Shown one piece after another: positions 1-5,282 of a stretch of DNA of 5,282 nt (within the stretch, counting starts at the first letter, position 1; every line of letters starts with the position of its first letter). The stretch comes from MKRK01 sp001896915 (GTDB lineage: Bacteria; Bacillota; Clostridia; Oscillospirales; Acutalibacteraceae), in contig CALJJF010000015.1 in NCBI GenBank assembly GCA_937973935.1, positions 1-5,282 of the forward strand, written 5' to 3'. Both the position numbers and the translations under genes were made by a program. Under the pieces are notes generated by a model. It saw only the letters and a program-made list of their open reading frames with translations. It was not told where the DNA came from and did no database searches.

Positions 1-556
1 AGGAAGCCGGTTGGCGGATGGAACCGCCGGTATCGGAACCGAGAGCATACGGGACAAAGCCGGCACTGACGCTCGCGGCCGCGCCGCCGGAGGAACCGCC
101 GGTGACTCTCGTGAGGTCATAGGGATTTTTTACGCCGCCGAAATAAGAGGTTTGAGAGGAACCGCCCATGGCGAATTCGTCCATGTTGGTCTTGCCGATG
201 ATAACGGCGCCGTAGCCGTTTAATTTTCTTACAACGGTTGCATCATAAGGAGGTTTGAAATTATACAGCATCTTGGAGGCACAGGTTGTTACAATATCCT
301 TGGTGCAGATATTGTCCTTGATGCTGATGGGAATGCCTGTCCAGCTGCGGATGGAATTCGTGTTGATCAGAGTTTGTGCTTTTTCCGCCTCCTGATAGGC
401 TTCTTCTTCACAAACGGTGATGAAGCTGTTTACCTTCCCGTCGAATTCTTTTATTTTGTTCAGAAAAAACTCTGTCAGCTCTGTAACAGAAATCTCTTTT
501 GTGTCAAGCATAGCACGAAGCTTTTTAATGCCGGCTTTACTGAAATCCATATTCAT
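1..556 (-). CDS. gatA: Asp-tRNA(Asn)/Glu-tRNA(Gln) amidotransferase subunit A, N-terminal 185 residues (cut by window edge)
   Basis: GatA is the amidase subunit of the GatCAB complex. It hydrolyses glutamine and supplies ammonia to convert mischarged Glu-tRNA(Gln) or Asp-tRNA(Asn) into the correct aminoacyl-tRNA in the cytoplasm. Translating the minus strand from 556 gives the amidase-signature fold. PISIKDNI carries the catalytic lysine (K80). GKTNMDEFAMG lies at about 121-131. TGGSSGG carries the bridging serine (S155), and GSDTGGSIRQPA carries the nucleophile serine (S179). This K-S-S spacing matches known GatA proteins, so the active site looks intact. The frame is open to the window edge, where roughly the C-terminal 60% is missing. 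The start is ambiguous: ATG 556 lies very close to the AAGGAAGG motif, while ATG 550 (two codons later) has a better 8-nt spacing. It begins 8 nt after the gatC stop, so the two are co-transcribed and probably translationally coupled; gatB probably follows outside the window. Confidence 0.97.
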   Translation of the reverse strand, partial: MNMDFSKAGIKKLRAMLDTKEISVTELTEFFLNKIKEFDGKVNSFITVCEEEAYQEAEKAQTLINTNSIRSWTGIPISIKDNICTKDIVTTCASKMLYNFKPPYDATVVRKLNGYGAVIIGKTNMDEFAMGGSSQTSYFGGVKNPYDLTRVTGGSSGGAAASVSAGFVPYALGSDTGGSIRQPAS

Positions 557-558
557 GA

Positions 559-566
559 CCTTCCTT
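559..566 (-). promoter_or_regulatory. gatA ribosome binding site overlapping the gatC stop codon
   Basis: The minus strand reads TAAGGAAGGTC then ATG, so the gatC TAA stop (567-565) is embedded in the AAGGAAGG Shine-Dalgarno sequence of gatA. A ribosome terminating on gatC sits on the gatA initiation site, which fits translational coupling and balanced subunit production (inference). The end of the motif is only 2 nt from ATG 556 but 8 nt from ATG 550, so the second ATG may be the real start. Confidence 0.7.
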
Positions 567-849
567 ATTCAACGATTTTCGGAACGGTAAAGAAGCCGCC
601 CTTTGCTTTTTCGGAATTTTTCAGTATTTCATCACGTTCAAAGGACGGACGGGCATTGTCGGCACGCAAATCGTCATAATAAACGCCGCTTTCCGTGTCC
701 GCCAGAGCTTCATCCACCTGAAAGTCCTTGATGCTGTCCATCAGGTTGATTATATCATTCATATCACCTGCGGCCTGCAAAAGCTCCGCATCAGACATAT
801 TGATTTTACTAAGCTCAGCCAGATAGCTGATCAGCTTTGTGTCCTGCAT
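565..849 (-). CDS. gatC: Asp-tRNA(Asn)/Glu-tRNA(Gln) amidotransferase subunit C
   Basis: GatC is the small subunit that wraps around the GatA-GatB interface and stabilises the complex; it has no catalytic residues of its own. The 94-residue product is the usual GatC length (about 95-100). It shows the family pattern: an N-terminal helix (YLAELSKINMSDAE), a second helix (NDIINLMDSIKDFQVD), a Leu-Arg-Ala-Asp segment followed by a charged helix (RDEILKNSEKA), and the characteristic C-terminal tail GGFFTVPKIVE. The ATG at 849 is supported by a strong GGGGAGGT seven bases upstream. It is the first gene of its transcription unit, with a good promoter at 888-916, and gatA starts 8 nt after its stop. 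Nothing looks truncated or aberrant. Confidence 0.95.
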   Translation of the reverse strand: MQDTKLISYLAELSKINMSDAELLQAAGDMNDIINLMDSIKDFQVDEALADTESGVYYDDLRADNARPSFERDEILKNSEKAKGGFFTVPKIVE

Positions 850-856
850 AGATGTT

Positions 857-864
857 ACCTCCCC
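857..864 (-). promoter_or_regulatory. gatC ribosome binding site
   Basis: GGGGAGGT on the minus strand is an almost complete anti-16S match, with a 7-nt spacer (AACATCT) to the gatC ATG at 849. It fixes the gatC start. Confidence 0.85.
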
Positions 865-887
865 AATAATAGCACGGATATCTCGTT

Positions 888-916
888 ATTATACCATGCA
901 TTTTTATTCATTACAA
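888..916 (-). promoter_or_regulatory. Sigma-70/SigA-type promoter for gatC-gatA
   Basis: On the minus strand there is a consensus -10 TATAAT (893-888) preceded by TGG, giving an extended -10 (TGnTATAAT). A -35 TTGTAA (916-911, 4 of 6 matches to TTGACA) lies 17 nt upstream. The predicted transcript would start near 881, giving a leader of about 30 nt that carries the gatC ribosome binding site. It lies just downstream of the chitinase terminator, which is the expected layout for an independent unit. No operator or attenuator-like structure is visible in the short leader. Confidence 0.75.
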
Positions 917-940
917 TATCTTTCCGATACAAAATTACAC

Positions 941-970
941 AAAAAGCGAGCAGATTTTTGTTCTGCCCGC
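941..970 (-). terminator. Rho-independent terminator of the chitinase gene
   Basis: The minus strand reads GCGGGCAGA, a 7-nt loop ACAAAAA, then TCTGCTCGC and TTTTT. The arms form a 9-bp stem with one G-U pair, followed directly by a run of five T. The poly-T lies on the minus-strand 3' side, so it ends transcription coming from the chitinase, 58 bases after its stop codon, and insulates gatC. Confidence 0.88.
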
Positions 971-985
971 TGATTTCATTTTACA

Positions 986-1000
986 GGCGGTGGAACCGCC
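986..1000 (-). repeat. Short perfect hairpin in the chitinase 3' untranslated region
   Basis: GGCGGT and ACCGCC form a perfect 6-bp GC-rich inverted repeat around a 3-nt loop. It lies between the chitinase stop codon (1028) and the terminator. No T-run follows on either strand, so it is not itself an intrinsic terminator. It could stabilise the 3' end of the mRNA or be chance; the function is not known. Confidence 0.45.
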
Positions 1001-1027
1001 ATATTTCATAAGTCCGATGTTCAAAAA

Positions 1028-2377
1028 TTATTTCAAGCCCTGATACAGCGCACCCATCAATTCGCCGGAGGTGTCCTGGCTGATTTCCCACACCGCTGCT
1101 CCGCCGAGGCTTTTGGACAAGGCATACTGCGCTTTGGCGGTGATGGAAGCGGCATCGTCATAAGAAACAAAGGTGCTGCCGTTCCACAGCCAGGGCGCTT
1201 TGGTTTCGGCATGGCGGTACAGGGTGTATCCTTTGCCCAGATAACTTGCCTTTATCGTGTTGTAAGAAACACTTTTACCGGCAGTGAACTTCTGGAACAG
1301 CCCGTTGTTTGCATTTGTTACACCGGAAAAGGCATAGCCGTAAAAAGGAACGCCCATGATGAGCTTTTGGGAAGAAAAGCCTTTCGAGAGCCAGAGGTTC
1401 ACGCCGTCGTTCACCCCCCATTTAATATTGCCGGAAGCCGCCGATTGGGCATAGAGCGGTGCGTTGAAATCCGTATATTCCTCCCAAGAGGCATGGATGT
1501 CATAAGTCATGATGATGCCGTAATCCACAAGGGCGGACAGCTTCTGCAGTTCCATATTATTGGCGTGCCAGCTTCCGCAGCCGCCGGCAAAGGTCAGATA
1601 GTATTGTTTGCCGTCAAGAGCGGTTTGGGCATTCAGTTTTTCGCGGATTTTTGCCATCAGGAGGGTGAAATTTGTTTTATCGGCTGTGCGGTAGGTGTTG
1701 GTGCTCAGGCCGCCGCCCACGGGATATTCCCAGTCGATGTCTATTCCGTCAAATCCGTATTGCTTGAGAAACGTCACACAACTGGCGGCAAAAGTAGTGC
1801 GGGATGCATCGGTCAAGGCAACATCAGAAAATTTTGCGGACCATGTCCAGCCACCCACAGAAATCAATGTTTTTACATTGGGATATTTGGTTTTCAAGGC
1901 TTTCAGCTTTGTAAAATTACTCGGGTCGATGGAAGTGTCCCCGACAGCAACTTTTAAATCACTGCCGATATTCGCAAAGGCATAGTTGATGAAATCCAGC
2001 TTGCTTGCGTCTATTTTATCCGGTGTATATCCGCTGTAAGCAGACCAGCCCGCATAATAGCCAAAGATTTTTTTTGCGGAAGAAGAAGGTGTTGTGAGTG
2101 CTTTTGTTGTGGTTGTTATGTAAGCGGGTGTCGTTGTAGGAACCGGTATGTTTGTTGTCGTTGTTGTGGAAACAGTGGTAGGGGAAACGGTTGATTGGGT
2201 TGTCGTTACTGTTGTAACGGAAGCGGTGGCAGTGGGTTTGGTTGTGGTTTGTGTTGCGGTTGTGGTCGTCGTTGTTGTTTTGACCGGTTTTTTGTTGTTG
2301 TGGCTAGGCTTGATGCCGGCGGTGGCAACAATAAAAACCATGGACAAAACAAAAAGCAAAGCAAGAATTTTTTTCAT
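1028..2377 (-). CDS. Secreted or membrane-tethered GH18 chitinase with Thr-rich linker
   Basis: This is a glycoside hydrolase family 18 enzyme, expected to cleave beta-1,4 bonds in chitin or related N-acetylglucosamine polymers outside the cell by substrate-assisted catalysis. Residues 1-20 (MKKILALLFVLSMVFIVATA) look like a signal sequence with an A-T-A cleavage site. Residues 34-97 are a Thr-rich linker. The catalytic TIM barrel runs from about 103 to 449: FGYYAGW at the first strand, SVGGW at 173-177, the diagnostic DGIDIDWE at 210-217 with catalytic acid E217, MTYDIHASWE at 290-299, and the closing AVWEIS strand with W430. No carbohydrate-binding, S-layer or sortase motif is visible. The 449-residue start at ATG 2377 is preferred. 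An in-frame TTG at 2410 also has an upstream AAGGA, but that motif overlaps the predicted transcription start, so it would not be on the mRNA. The chosen ATG has AAAGGA 12 nt upstream, rather far. It is monocistronic, with its own promoter and terminator. The exact substrate, or an endo-N-acetylglucosaminidase activity, cannot be decided from sequence. Confidence 0.93.
   Translation of the reverse strand: MKKILALLFVLSMVFIVATAGIKPSHNNKKPVKTTTTTTTATQTTTKPTATASVTTVTTTQSTVSPTTVSTTTTTNIPVPTTTPAYITTTTKALTTPSSSAKKIFGYYAGWSAYSGYTPDKIDASKLDFINYAFANIGSDLKVAVGDTSIDPSNFTKLKALKTKYPNVKTLISVGGWTWSAKFSDVALTDASRTTFAASCVTFLKQYGFDGIDIDWEYPVGGGLSTNTYRTADKTNFTLLMAKIREKLNAQTALDGKQYYLTFAGGCGSWHANNMELQKLSALVDYGIIMTYDIHASWEEYTDFNAPLYAQSAASGNIKWGVNDGVNLWLSKGFSSQKLIMGVPFYGYAFSGVTNANNGLFQKFTAGKSVSYNTIKASYLGKGYTLYRHAETKAPWLWNGSTFVSYDDAASITAKAQYALSKSLGGAAVWEISQDTSGELMGALYQGLK
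2087..2278 (-). repeat. Low-complexity Thr-codon tract encoding the chitinase linker
   Basis: About 35 of the residues at positions 34-97 of the chitinase are threonine, mixed with Pro, Ser, Ala and Val and starting with seven consecutive Thr codons. The DNA is rich in ACA/ACG/ACC units, which appear as GTT/GGT/CGT runs on the plus strand. Such linkers are typical flexible, often glycosylated stalks in secreted clostridial hydrolases (family knowledge). The repetitive DNA could change length by slippage (inference). Confidence 0.85.
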
Positions 2378-2389
2378 TTTTATGGACAA

Positions 2390-2395
2390 TCCTTT
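2390..2395 (-). promoter_or_regulatory. Candidate chitinase ribosome binding site
   Basis: AAAGGA within GGAAAGGA on the minus strand lies 12 nt upstream of the ATG at 2377. That spacing is longer than optimal, so initiation may be weak. It is the only Shine-Dalgarno-like motif that falls within the predicted leader. Confidence 0.55.
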
Positions 2396-2421
2396 CCGTA
2401 TCACACGCAAGTCTTTTCCTT

Positions 2422-2450
2422 ACTATATCGAAAAAACAGAACGCTGTAAA
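2422..2450 (-). promoter_or_regulatory. Sigma-70/SigA-type promoter for the chitinase gene
   Basis: On the minus strand, -35 TTTACA (2450-2445) and -10 TATAGT (2427-2422) each match the consensus at 5 of 6 positions and are separated by exactly 17 nt. The transcript would begin near 2415, leaving a leader of about 38 nt before the ATG at 2377. The promoter sits just after the terminator at 2466-2494, so the chitinase should be expressed independently of the upstream gene. No catabolite-repression (cre) box or clear operator was recognised. Confidence 0.75.
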
Positions 2451-2465
2451 CGACAAAAACTTGCC

Positions 2466-2494
2466 AAAAAAGCACAGGCAGATTTGCCTGTGCT
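2466..2494 (-). terminator. Rho-independent terminator after the VOC-family gene
   Basis: The minus strand reads AGCACAGGCA, loop AATC, TGCCTGTGCT, then five further T. The stem is a perfect 10-bp match with a 4-nt loop. The T-run is only on the minus-strand 3' side, so it terminates transcription leaving the gene that stops at 2514, 19 bases upstream. Confidence 0.93.
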
Positions 2495-2513
2495 CTTATA
2501 TTGATATTTTGTT

Positions 2514-2924
2514 TTAATCACTGATCAGCTTCCAGTTTACGCCGAATTTGTCAATGAGCTCGCCAAACAGGGGACTAAAAAAAGTTTCCTGTAGATCCAT
2601 AACAACGGTTGCGTCTTGATTTAACAGCATAAATGCATCCTTTACTTTTTGAGGACTGTCAAGAGAAACAGCGATGGAAACATTGTTGCCCTTAACAACA
2701 TCATGCAGAACAGAATCGGATAGGCGCAGCTGAGACTCGCCCAAATCCAGCAGGGCATGCATGATATAATGCCTCTTTGCGTCCGGCATCGGGGTGGAAT
2801 TATCCGAAACAGGCATATCGCCGTAATGCATTAAACTCACAACTTTTGCATCAAAAGCTTTTTGATATAGCTCGATGGCAGCGTTTGCGTCACCTGTGAA
2901 AGCCAAATAAACCGTTAGTTTCAT
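2514..2924 (-). CDS. PhnB-like VOC (glyoxalase/bleomycin-resistance fold) family protein
   Basis: This is a 136-residue small cytoplasmic protein of the vicinal oxygen chelate superfamily, PhnB-like subgroup. The pattern is typical of that group: an N-terminal strand MKLTVYLAFTGDANAAIELYQKAF, where a helix follows the first strand, then HYIMHALLDLGESQLRLSD (52-70) as the central strand pair. A helix follows (SPQKVKDAFMLL), and the C-terminus is QETFFSPLFGELIDKFGVNWKLISD (112-136), matching the QETFW...DPFGVxW signature. Members of this subgroup are mostly of unknown activity and often lack the full set of glyoxalase metal ligands, so no substrate is proposed. ATG 2924 is chosen over the in-frame ATG 2948 because AAGGAGG lies exactly 6 nt upstream of it and the homologous fold begins there. 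It lies 72 nt after secA with no clear terminator between, so it may be carried on the secA transcript; a strong terminator follows it. Confidence 0.85.
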   Translation of the reverse strand: MKLTVYLAFTGDANAAIELYQKAFDAKVVSLMHYGDMPVSDNSTPMPDAKRHYIMHALLDLGESQLRLSDSVLHDVVKGNNVSIAVSLDSPQKVKDAFMLLNQDATVVMDLQETFFSPLFGELIDKFGVNWKLISD

Positions 2925-2930
2925 AAAAAA

Positions 2931-2937
2931 CCTCCTT
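2931..2937 (-). promoter_or_regulatory. Ribosome binding site fixing the start of the VOC-family gene
   Basis: AAGGAGG on the minus strand is followed by six T and then ATG at 2924. The near-ideal spacing selects this ATG over the one 24 bases upstream, which would place the motif inside the coding region. Confidence 0.88.
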
Positions 2938-2940
2938 GTA

Positions 2941-2979
2941 TCAATCATTTCCTCGGCTTATCTTAGTATTGCCGATTGA
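2941..2979 (-). repeat. Imperfect inverted repeat between secA and the VOC-family gene
   Basis: TCAATC and GATTGA mark the outer ends of this interval, and an inner TCGGC/GCCGA pair (2953-2975) overlaps one of them, giving two alternative pairings. No T-run follows on the minus strand, so it does not look like an intrinsic terminator for secA. No promoter with convincing -35 and -10 boxes was found here; the best -10 candidate is TAAGAT at 2965-2960. It could be a weak operator or RNA structure, or chance. Confidence 0.35.
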
Positions 2980-2996
2980 AAGGAAAATACAAACGA

Positions 2997-5282
2997 TTAT
3001 TCTTCGGCGCCGCAGCATTTTTTATACTTTTTGCCGCTGCCGCAGGGACAGGGATCGTTTCTGCCGATCTTGTCACCCTTGCGGACGGTTTTAGAGCTGC
3101 TGTCGCTGCCGTCTCCTCCCACGCTTTCGCCTGTGATTTTCGCGACTTCTTTTCTCTGGACGTCTTCTTCACGACGCACATTGACGGTCATGACCATCTT
3201 CGTGGTTTCCTCTCGGATGGAATCCGTCATCTGATTGAACATATCATAGCCCTCGTTGCGATATTCCACAACGGGGTCGTGCTGACCGTAGGACCGCAGA
3301 TAAATGCCGCTACGCAGCTCATCCATGGCGTCGATGTGATCCATCCAGTGATTATCCACGCTTCTTAAAAGAACCACGCGCTCGATTTCACGCATCAGGT
3401 CCGAACCAAACTGCTCTTCCCGCTGGTCATATAGCTTTTCAGCCTTTTCATAGAGCTTTTCTTCAATCTCTTTTTTGTCCATTTCTTCAAGCCGGGCGGC
3501 GTCAATGTCAAGAAGGTCTTCCGTATCAAGCCAGCTCATCAGAGAATCCTTGAGTGCTTCCAGGTTCCAGTTTTCCTGATAGCTGTCGGAGAGATACAGA
3601 TCGCAGGTGGATTTGATGGTGTCCTGCACCATTTTATAAACCATTTCGCGAAGGTTTTCCCCCTCCAGTACACGGTCACGCTGTTTGTAGACAATTGTTC
3701 TCTGGGTGTTCATGACATCGTCAAAATCAAGCACGCTCTTTCGGATGCCGAAGTTACGCAGCTCCACCTTGGTCTGTGCGTTTTCGATGGTTTTGGATAA
3801 AAATTTTGTTTCAATGGGTGTGTTTTCATCCACCTTTAAGGTTTCCATGATATTAAACAAACGCTCCCCGGCAAACAGACGCATCAAATCATCTTCCGTG
3901 GAGATGAAGAAACGGCTTTCACCCGGATCGCCCTGACGGCCGGAACGACCACGCAGCTGATTGTCAATCCGGCGGGATTCATGCCGCTCTGTACCCATGA
4001 TGCACAGACCGCCTGCGTCCCGAACCTTTTCGGCTTCCGCTTCAATGTCAATCTTGTGCTTTTTGGAGAGCTCGGAAAACATGGACCGTGCGTCAAGAAT
4101 GTCCTGGTTGTCGGTAATGGCATAGCCCGTGGACTCAATGATAAGCTCCTCTGAAATGCCCTTTTTCCGCATTTCGGTTTTGGCAAGATATTCAGCGTTA
4201 CCCCCCAGCACGATATCGGTACCCCGTCCTGCCATGTTGGTGGCAATGGTAACAGCGCCGAATTTGCCCGCCTGTGCCACGATTTCGGCTTCTTTTTCGT
4301 GGTTTTTGGCGTTCAGCACATTGTGGGGAATTCCGTTTTTCTTCAGCATGCTGCTGAGTACTTCGGATTTTTCAATGGAGATGGTACCCACCAAAACGGG
4401 CTGACCCTTTTCGTGGCATTCCTTGATTTGTTCGATGACAGCGTTGAATTTGGCTTTTTCGGTTTTATAAATCACGTCGGGCGCGTCAATGCGGACCATG
4501 GGACGATTCGTCGGGATCTCCACAACGTCCAGGCGGTAGATTTCGTTGAATTCCTGCGCCTCCGTCATGGCGGTACCGGTCATACCCGACAGCTTATTGT
4601 ATAAACGGAAATAGTTCTGGAAGGTAATGGTGGCCAGCGTTTTGGACTCGTTTTCCACCTTGACGCCTTCTTTGGCCTCGATGGCCTGATGAAGCCCCTC
4701 GTTATAACGGCGCCCGAACATGAGGCGGCCGGTGAATTCGTCAACGATGATGACCTCCCCGTCCTTGACCACATAATCGATGTCGTTCTGCATGATGCCG
4801 TGGGCTTTGATGGCCTGATTGACGTGATGGGCGATGGTAATATTGTCCGGGTCGTTTAAATTCTCAAGAGAAAAATAACGTTCTGCTTTTTTGACACCGT
4901 TTGCGGTCAGTGTGGCGGTTTTTGCCTTTTCGTCCACGATATAGTCGCACTCGTGCAGCTCGTCATTGTCCACCTTTGTGTCCATTTCACGAACACGGAC
5001 GGATTTCAGGGTGCGTGCGAATTTATCCGCCTTTCCATAAAGCTCAGTGGATTTTTCCCCCTGTCCGGAAATGATAAGGGGCGTTCTCGCTTCATCGATT
5101 AAAATTGAGTCAACCTCATCCACGATGGCAAAGCTGTGACCCCGTTGTGTTTTTTGTTCTTTGTAAGTAACCATGTTGTCACGGAGATAGTCAAAGCCCA
5201 GCTCGTTGTTGGTGCAGTAGGTAATGTCCGAGCTGTAAGCCTCTTTCCGGTCGTCGTTTGATATTCCGTGGATGATAAGACA
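2997..5282 (-). CDS. secA: Protein translocase subunit SecA, lacking N-terminus (cut by window edge)
   Basis: SecA is the ATPase motor that drives preproteins through the SecYEG channel at the cytoplasmic membrane. The frame is open through the window edge: 761 residues are visible, and the N-terminal part with Walker A is missing (roughly 150-170 residues). In order: YCTNNELGFDYLRDN (22-36), DEVDSILIDEARTPLIISG with the DEVD Walker B at 55-58, the preprotein cross-linking domain, then GMTGTAMTEAQEF returning to the first nucleotide-binding fold. Next come VLVGTISIEKSE in the second fold, TNMAGRGTDIVLGG (motif V, about 347-361), RRIDNQLRGRSGRQGDPGESRFF (motif VI), the helical scaffold with HWMDHIDAMDELRSGIYLRSYGQ (about 643-665), and a C-terminal SEC-C zinc motif CPCGSGKKYKKCC with C745, C747, C756 and C757. 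About 55 extra residues separate motif V from GTERHESRR compared with B. subtilis SecA, as in many clostridial SecA proteins. All visible motifs are intact. It is the first gene seen; its promoter is outside the window. Confidence 0.98.
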   Translation of the reverse strand, partial: CLIIHGISNDDRKEAYSSDITYCTNNELGFDYLRDNMVTYKEQKTQRGHSFAIVDEVDSILIDEARTPLIISGQGEKSTELYGKADKFARTLKSVRVREMDTKVDNDELHECDYIVDEKAKTATLTANGVKKAERYFSLENLNDPDNITIAHHVNQAIKAHGIMQNDIDYVVKDGEVIIVDEFTGRLMFGRRYNEGLHQAIEAKEGVKVENESKTLATITFQNYFRLYNKLSGMTGTAMTEAQEFNEIYRLDVVEIPTNRPMVRIDAPDVIYKTEKAKFNAVIEQIKECHEKGQPVLVGTISIEKSEVLSSMLKKNGIPHNVLNAKNHEKEAEIVAQAGKFGAVTIATNMAGRGTDIVLGGNAEYLAKTEMRKKGISEELIIESTGYAITDNQDILDARSMFSELSKKHKIDIEAEAEKVRDAGGLCIMGTERHESRRIDNQLRGRSGRQGDPGESRFFISTEDDLMRLFAGERLFNIMETLKVDENTPIETKFLSKTIENAQTKVELRNFGIRKSVLDFDDVMNTQRTIVYKQRDRVLEGENLREMVYKMVQDTIKSTCDLYLSDSYQENWNLEALKDSLMSWLDTEDLLDIDAARLEEMDKKEIEEKLYEKAEKLYDQREEQFGSDLMREIERVVLLRSVDNHWMDHIDAMDELRSGIYLRSYGQHDPVVEYRNEGYDMFNQMTDSIREETTKMVMTVNVRREEDVQRKEVAKITGESVGGDGSDSSSKTVRKGDKIGRNDPCPCGSGKKYKKCCGAEE

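Noticed and set aside
74..83. GC-rich 10-bp palindrome CGCGGCCGCG in gatA
   Set aside because: It falls in codons for the Ala-rich stretch following the conserved GGSSGG motif and is explained by coding content.
11..223. Plus-strand 70-codon open frame at the left edge
   Set aside because: It is antisense to the conserved GatA active-site region and has no independent support.
1211..1957. A 248-codon plus-strand open frame opposite the chitinase catalytic domain
   Set aside because: The minus strand encodes all GH18 motifs in this interval, and the plus-strand product has no recognisable domain or start signal. It is a long shadow.
2148..2504. Plus-strand open frames rich in Val or Gly/Cys opposite the chitinase N-terminus
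   Set aside because: They are the antisense reading of the Thr-codon tract, start inside the chitinase gene, have no ribosome binding site, and resemble no known protein.
4075..4205. Extra residues between SecA motif V and the GTERHESRR segment as a novel insertion
   Set aside because: The insert is absent from B. subtilis SecA, but similar segments occur in many clostridial SecA proteins and E. coli has a shorter one. It is a lineage feature rather than a new domain.
3884..4246. Second minus-strand open frame overlapping secA
   Set aside because: It lies in another frame inside well-conserved SecA motif V and VI coding sequence, has no domain match, and shows odd Pro/Arg/Ser-rich composition.
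5175..5220. Cysteine in the SecA YxTNNE motif (YCTNNE) as a possible unusual substitution
   Set aside because: This position is variable among SecA proteins: E. coli has Gly and B. subtilis has Ser, so a Cys is not notable.

Overview
The window reads as an ordinary stretch of chromosome from a low-to-mid GC Gram-positive bacterium, most likely an anaerobic Clostridia (Oscillospiraceae-like). This rests on four things: a gatC-gatA pair, strong AGGAGG-type ribosome binding sites, a Thr-rich linker on a secreted glycoside hydrolase, and a SecA with a long insert between motifs V and VI that Bacillus subtilis SecA lacks. The lineage is an inference from protein style; no taxonomic marker was searched.

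Every supported gene is on the minus strand, so transcription runs from high to low coordinates. From 5282 down to 2997 is secA, lacking its N-terminus at the window edge. It is followed by a small PhnB-like VOC-fold gene (2924-2514) with a near-ideal Shine-Dalgarno sequence. A perfect 10-bp stem with a T-run (2466-2494) ends that unit. Next comes a secreted or membrane-tethered GH18 chitinase (2377-1028) with its own well-formed promoter (2422-2450) and its own terminator (941-970). After a second promoter (888-916), gatC (849-565) and gatA (556-1, cut by the window edge) follow as a tightly coupled pair.

The window therefore holds three transcription units: secA plus probably the VOC gene, a monocistronic chitinase, and gatCA(B). 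SecA drives export of preproteins such as the chitinase, but nothing here shows a specific functional link. GatC and GatA belong to the amidotransferase that makes Gln-tRNA(Gln) and/or Asn-tRNA(Asn). The chitinase looks like an accessory gene sitting between housekeeping genes.

No gap between genes exceeds 300 bases; the longest (850-1027) is filled by a promoter, a terminator and a small hairpin. I found no tRNA, rRNA, CRISPR, insertion sequence, attachment site or plus-strand gene. I see no convincing undescribed system. The points most worth a second look are the Thr-rich stalk that connects the chitinase only to its signal sequence, and the compact promoter/terminator packaging of that gene.
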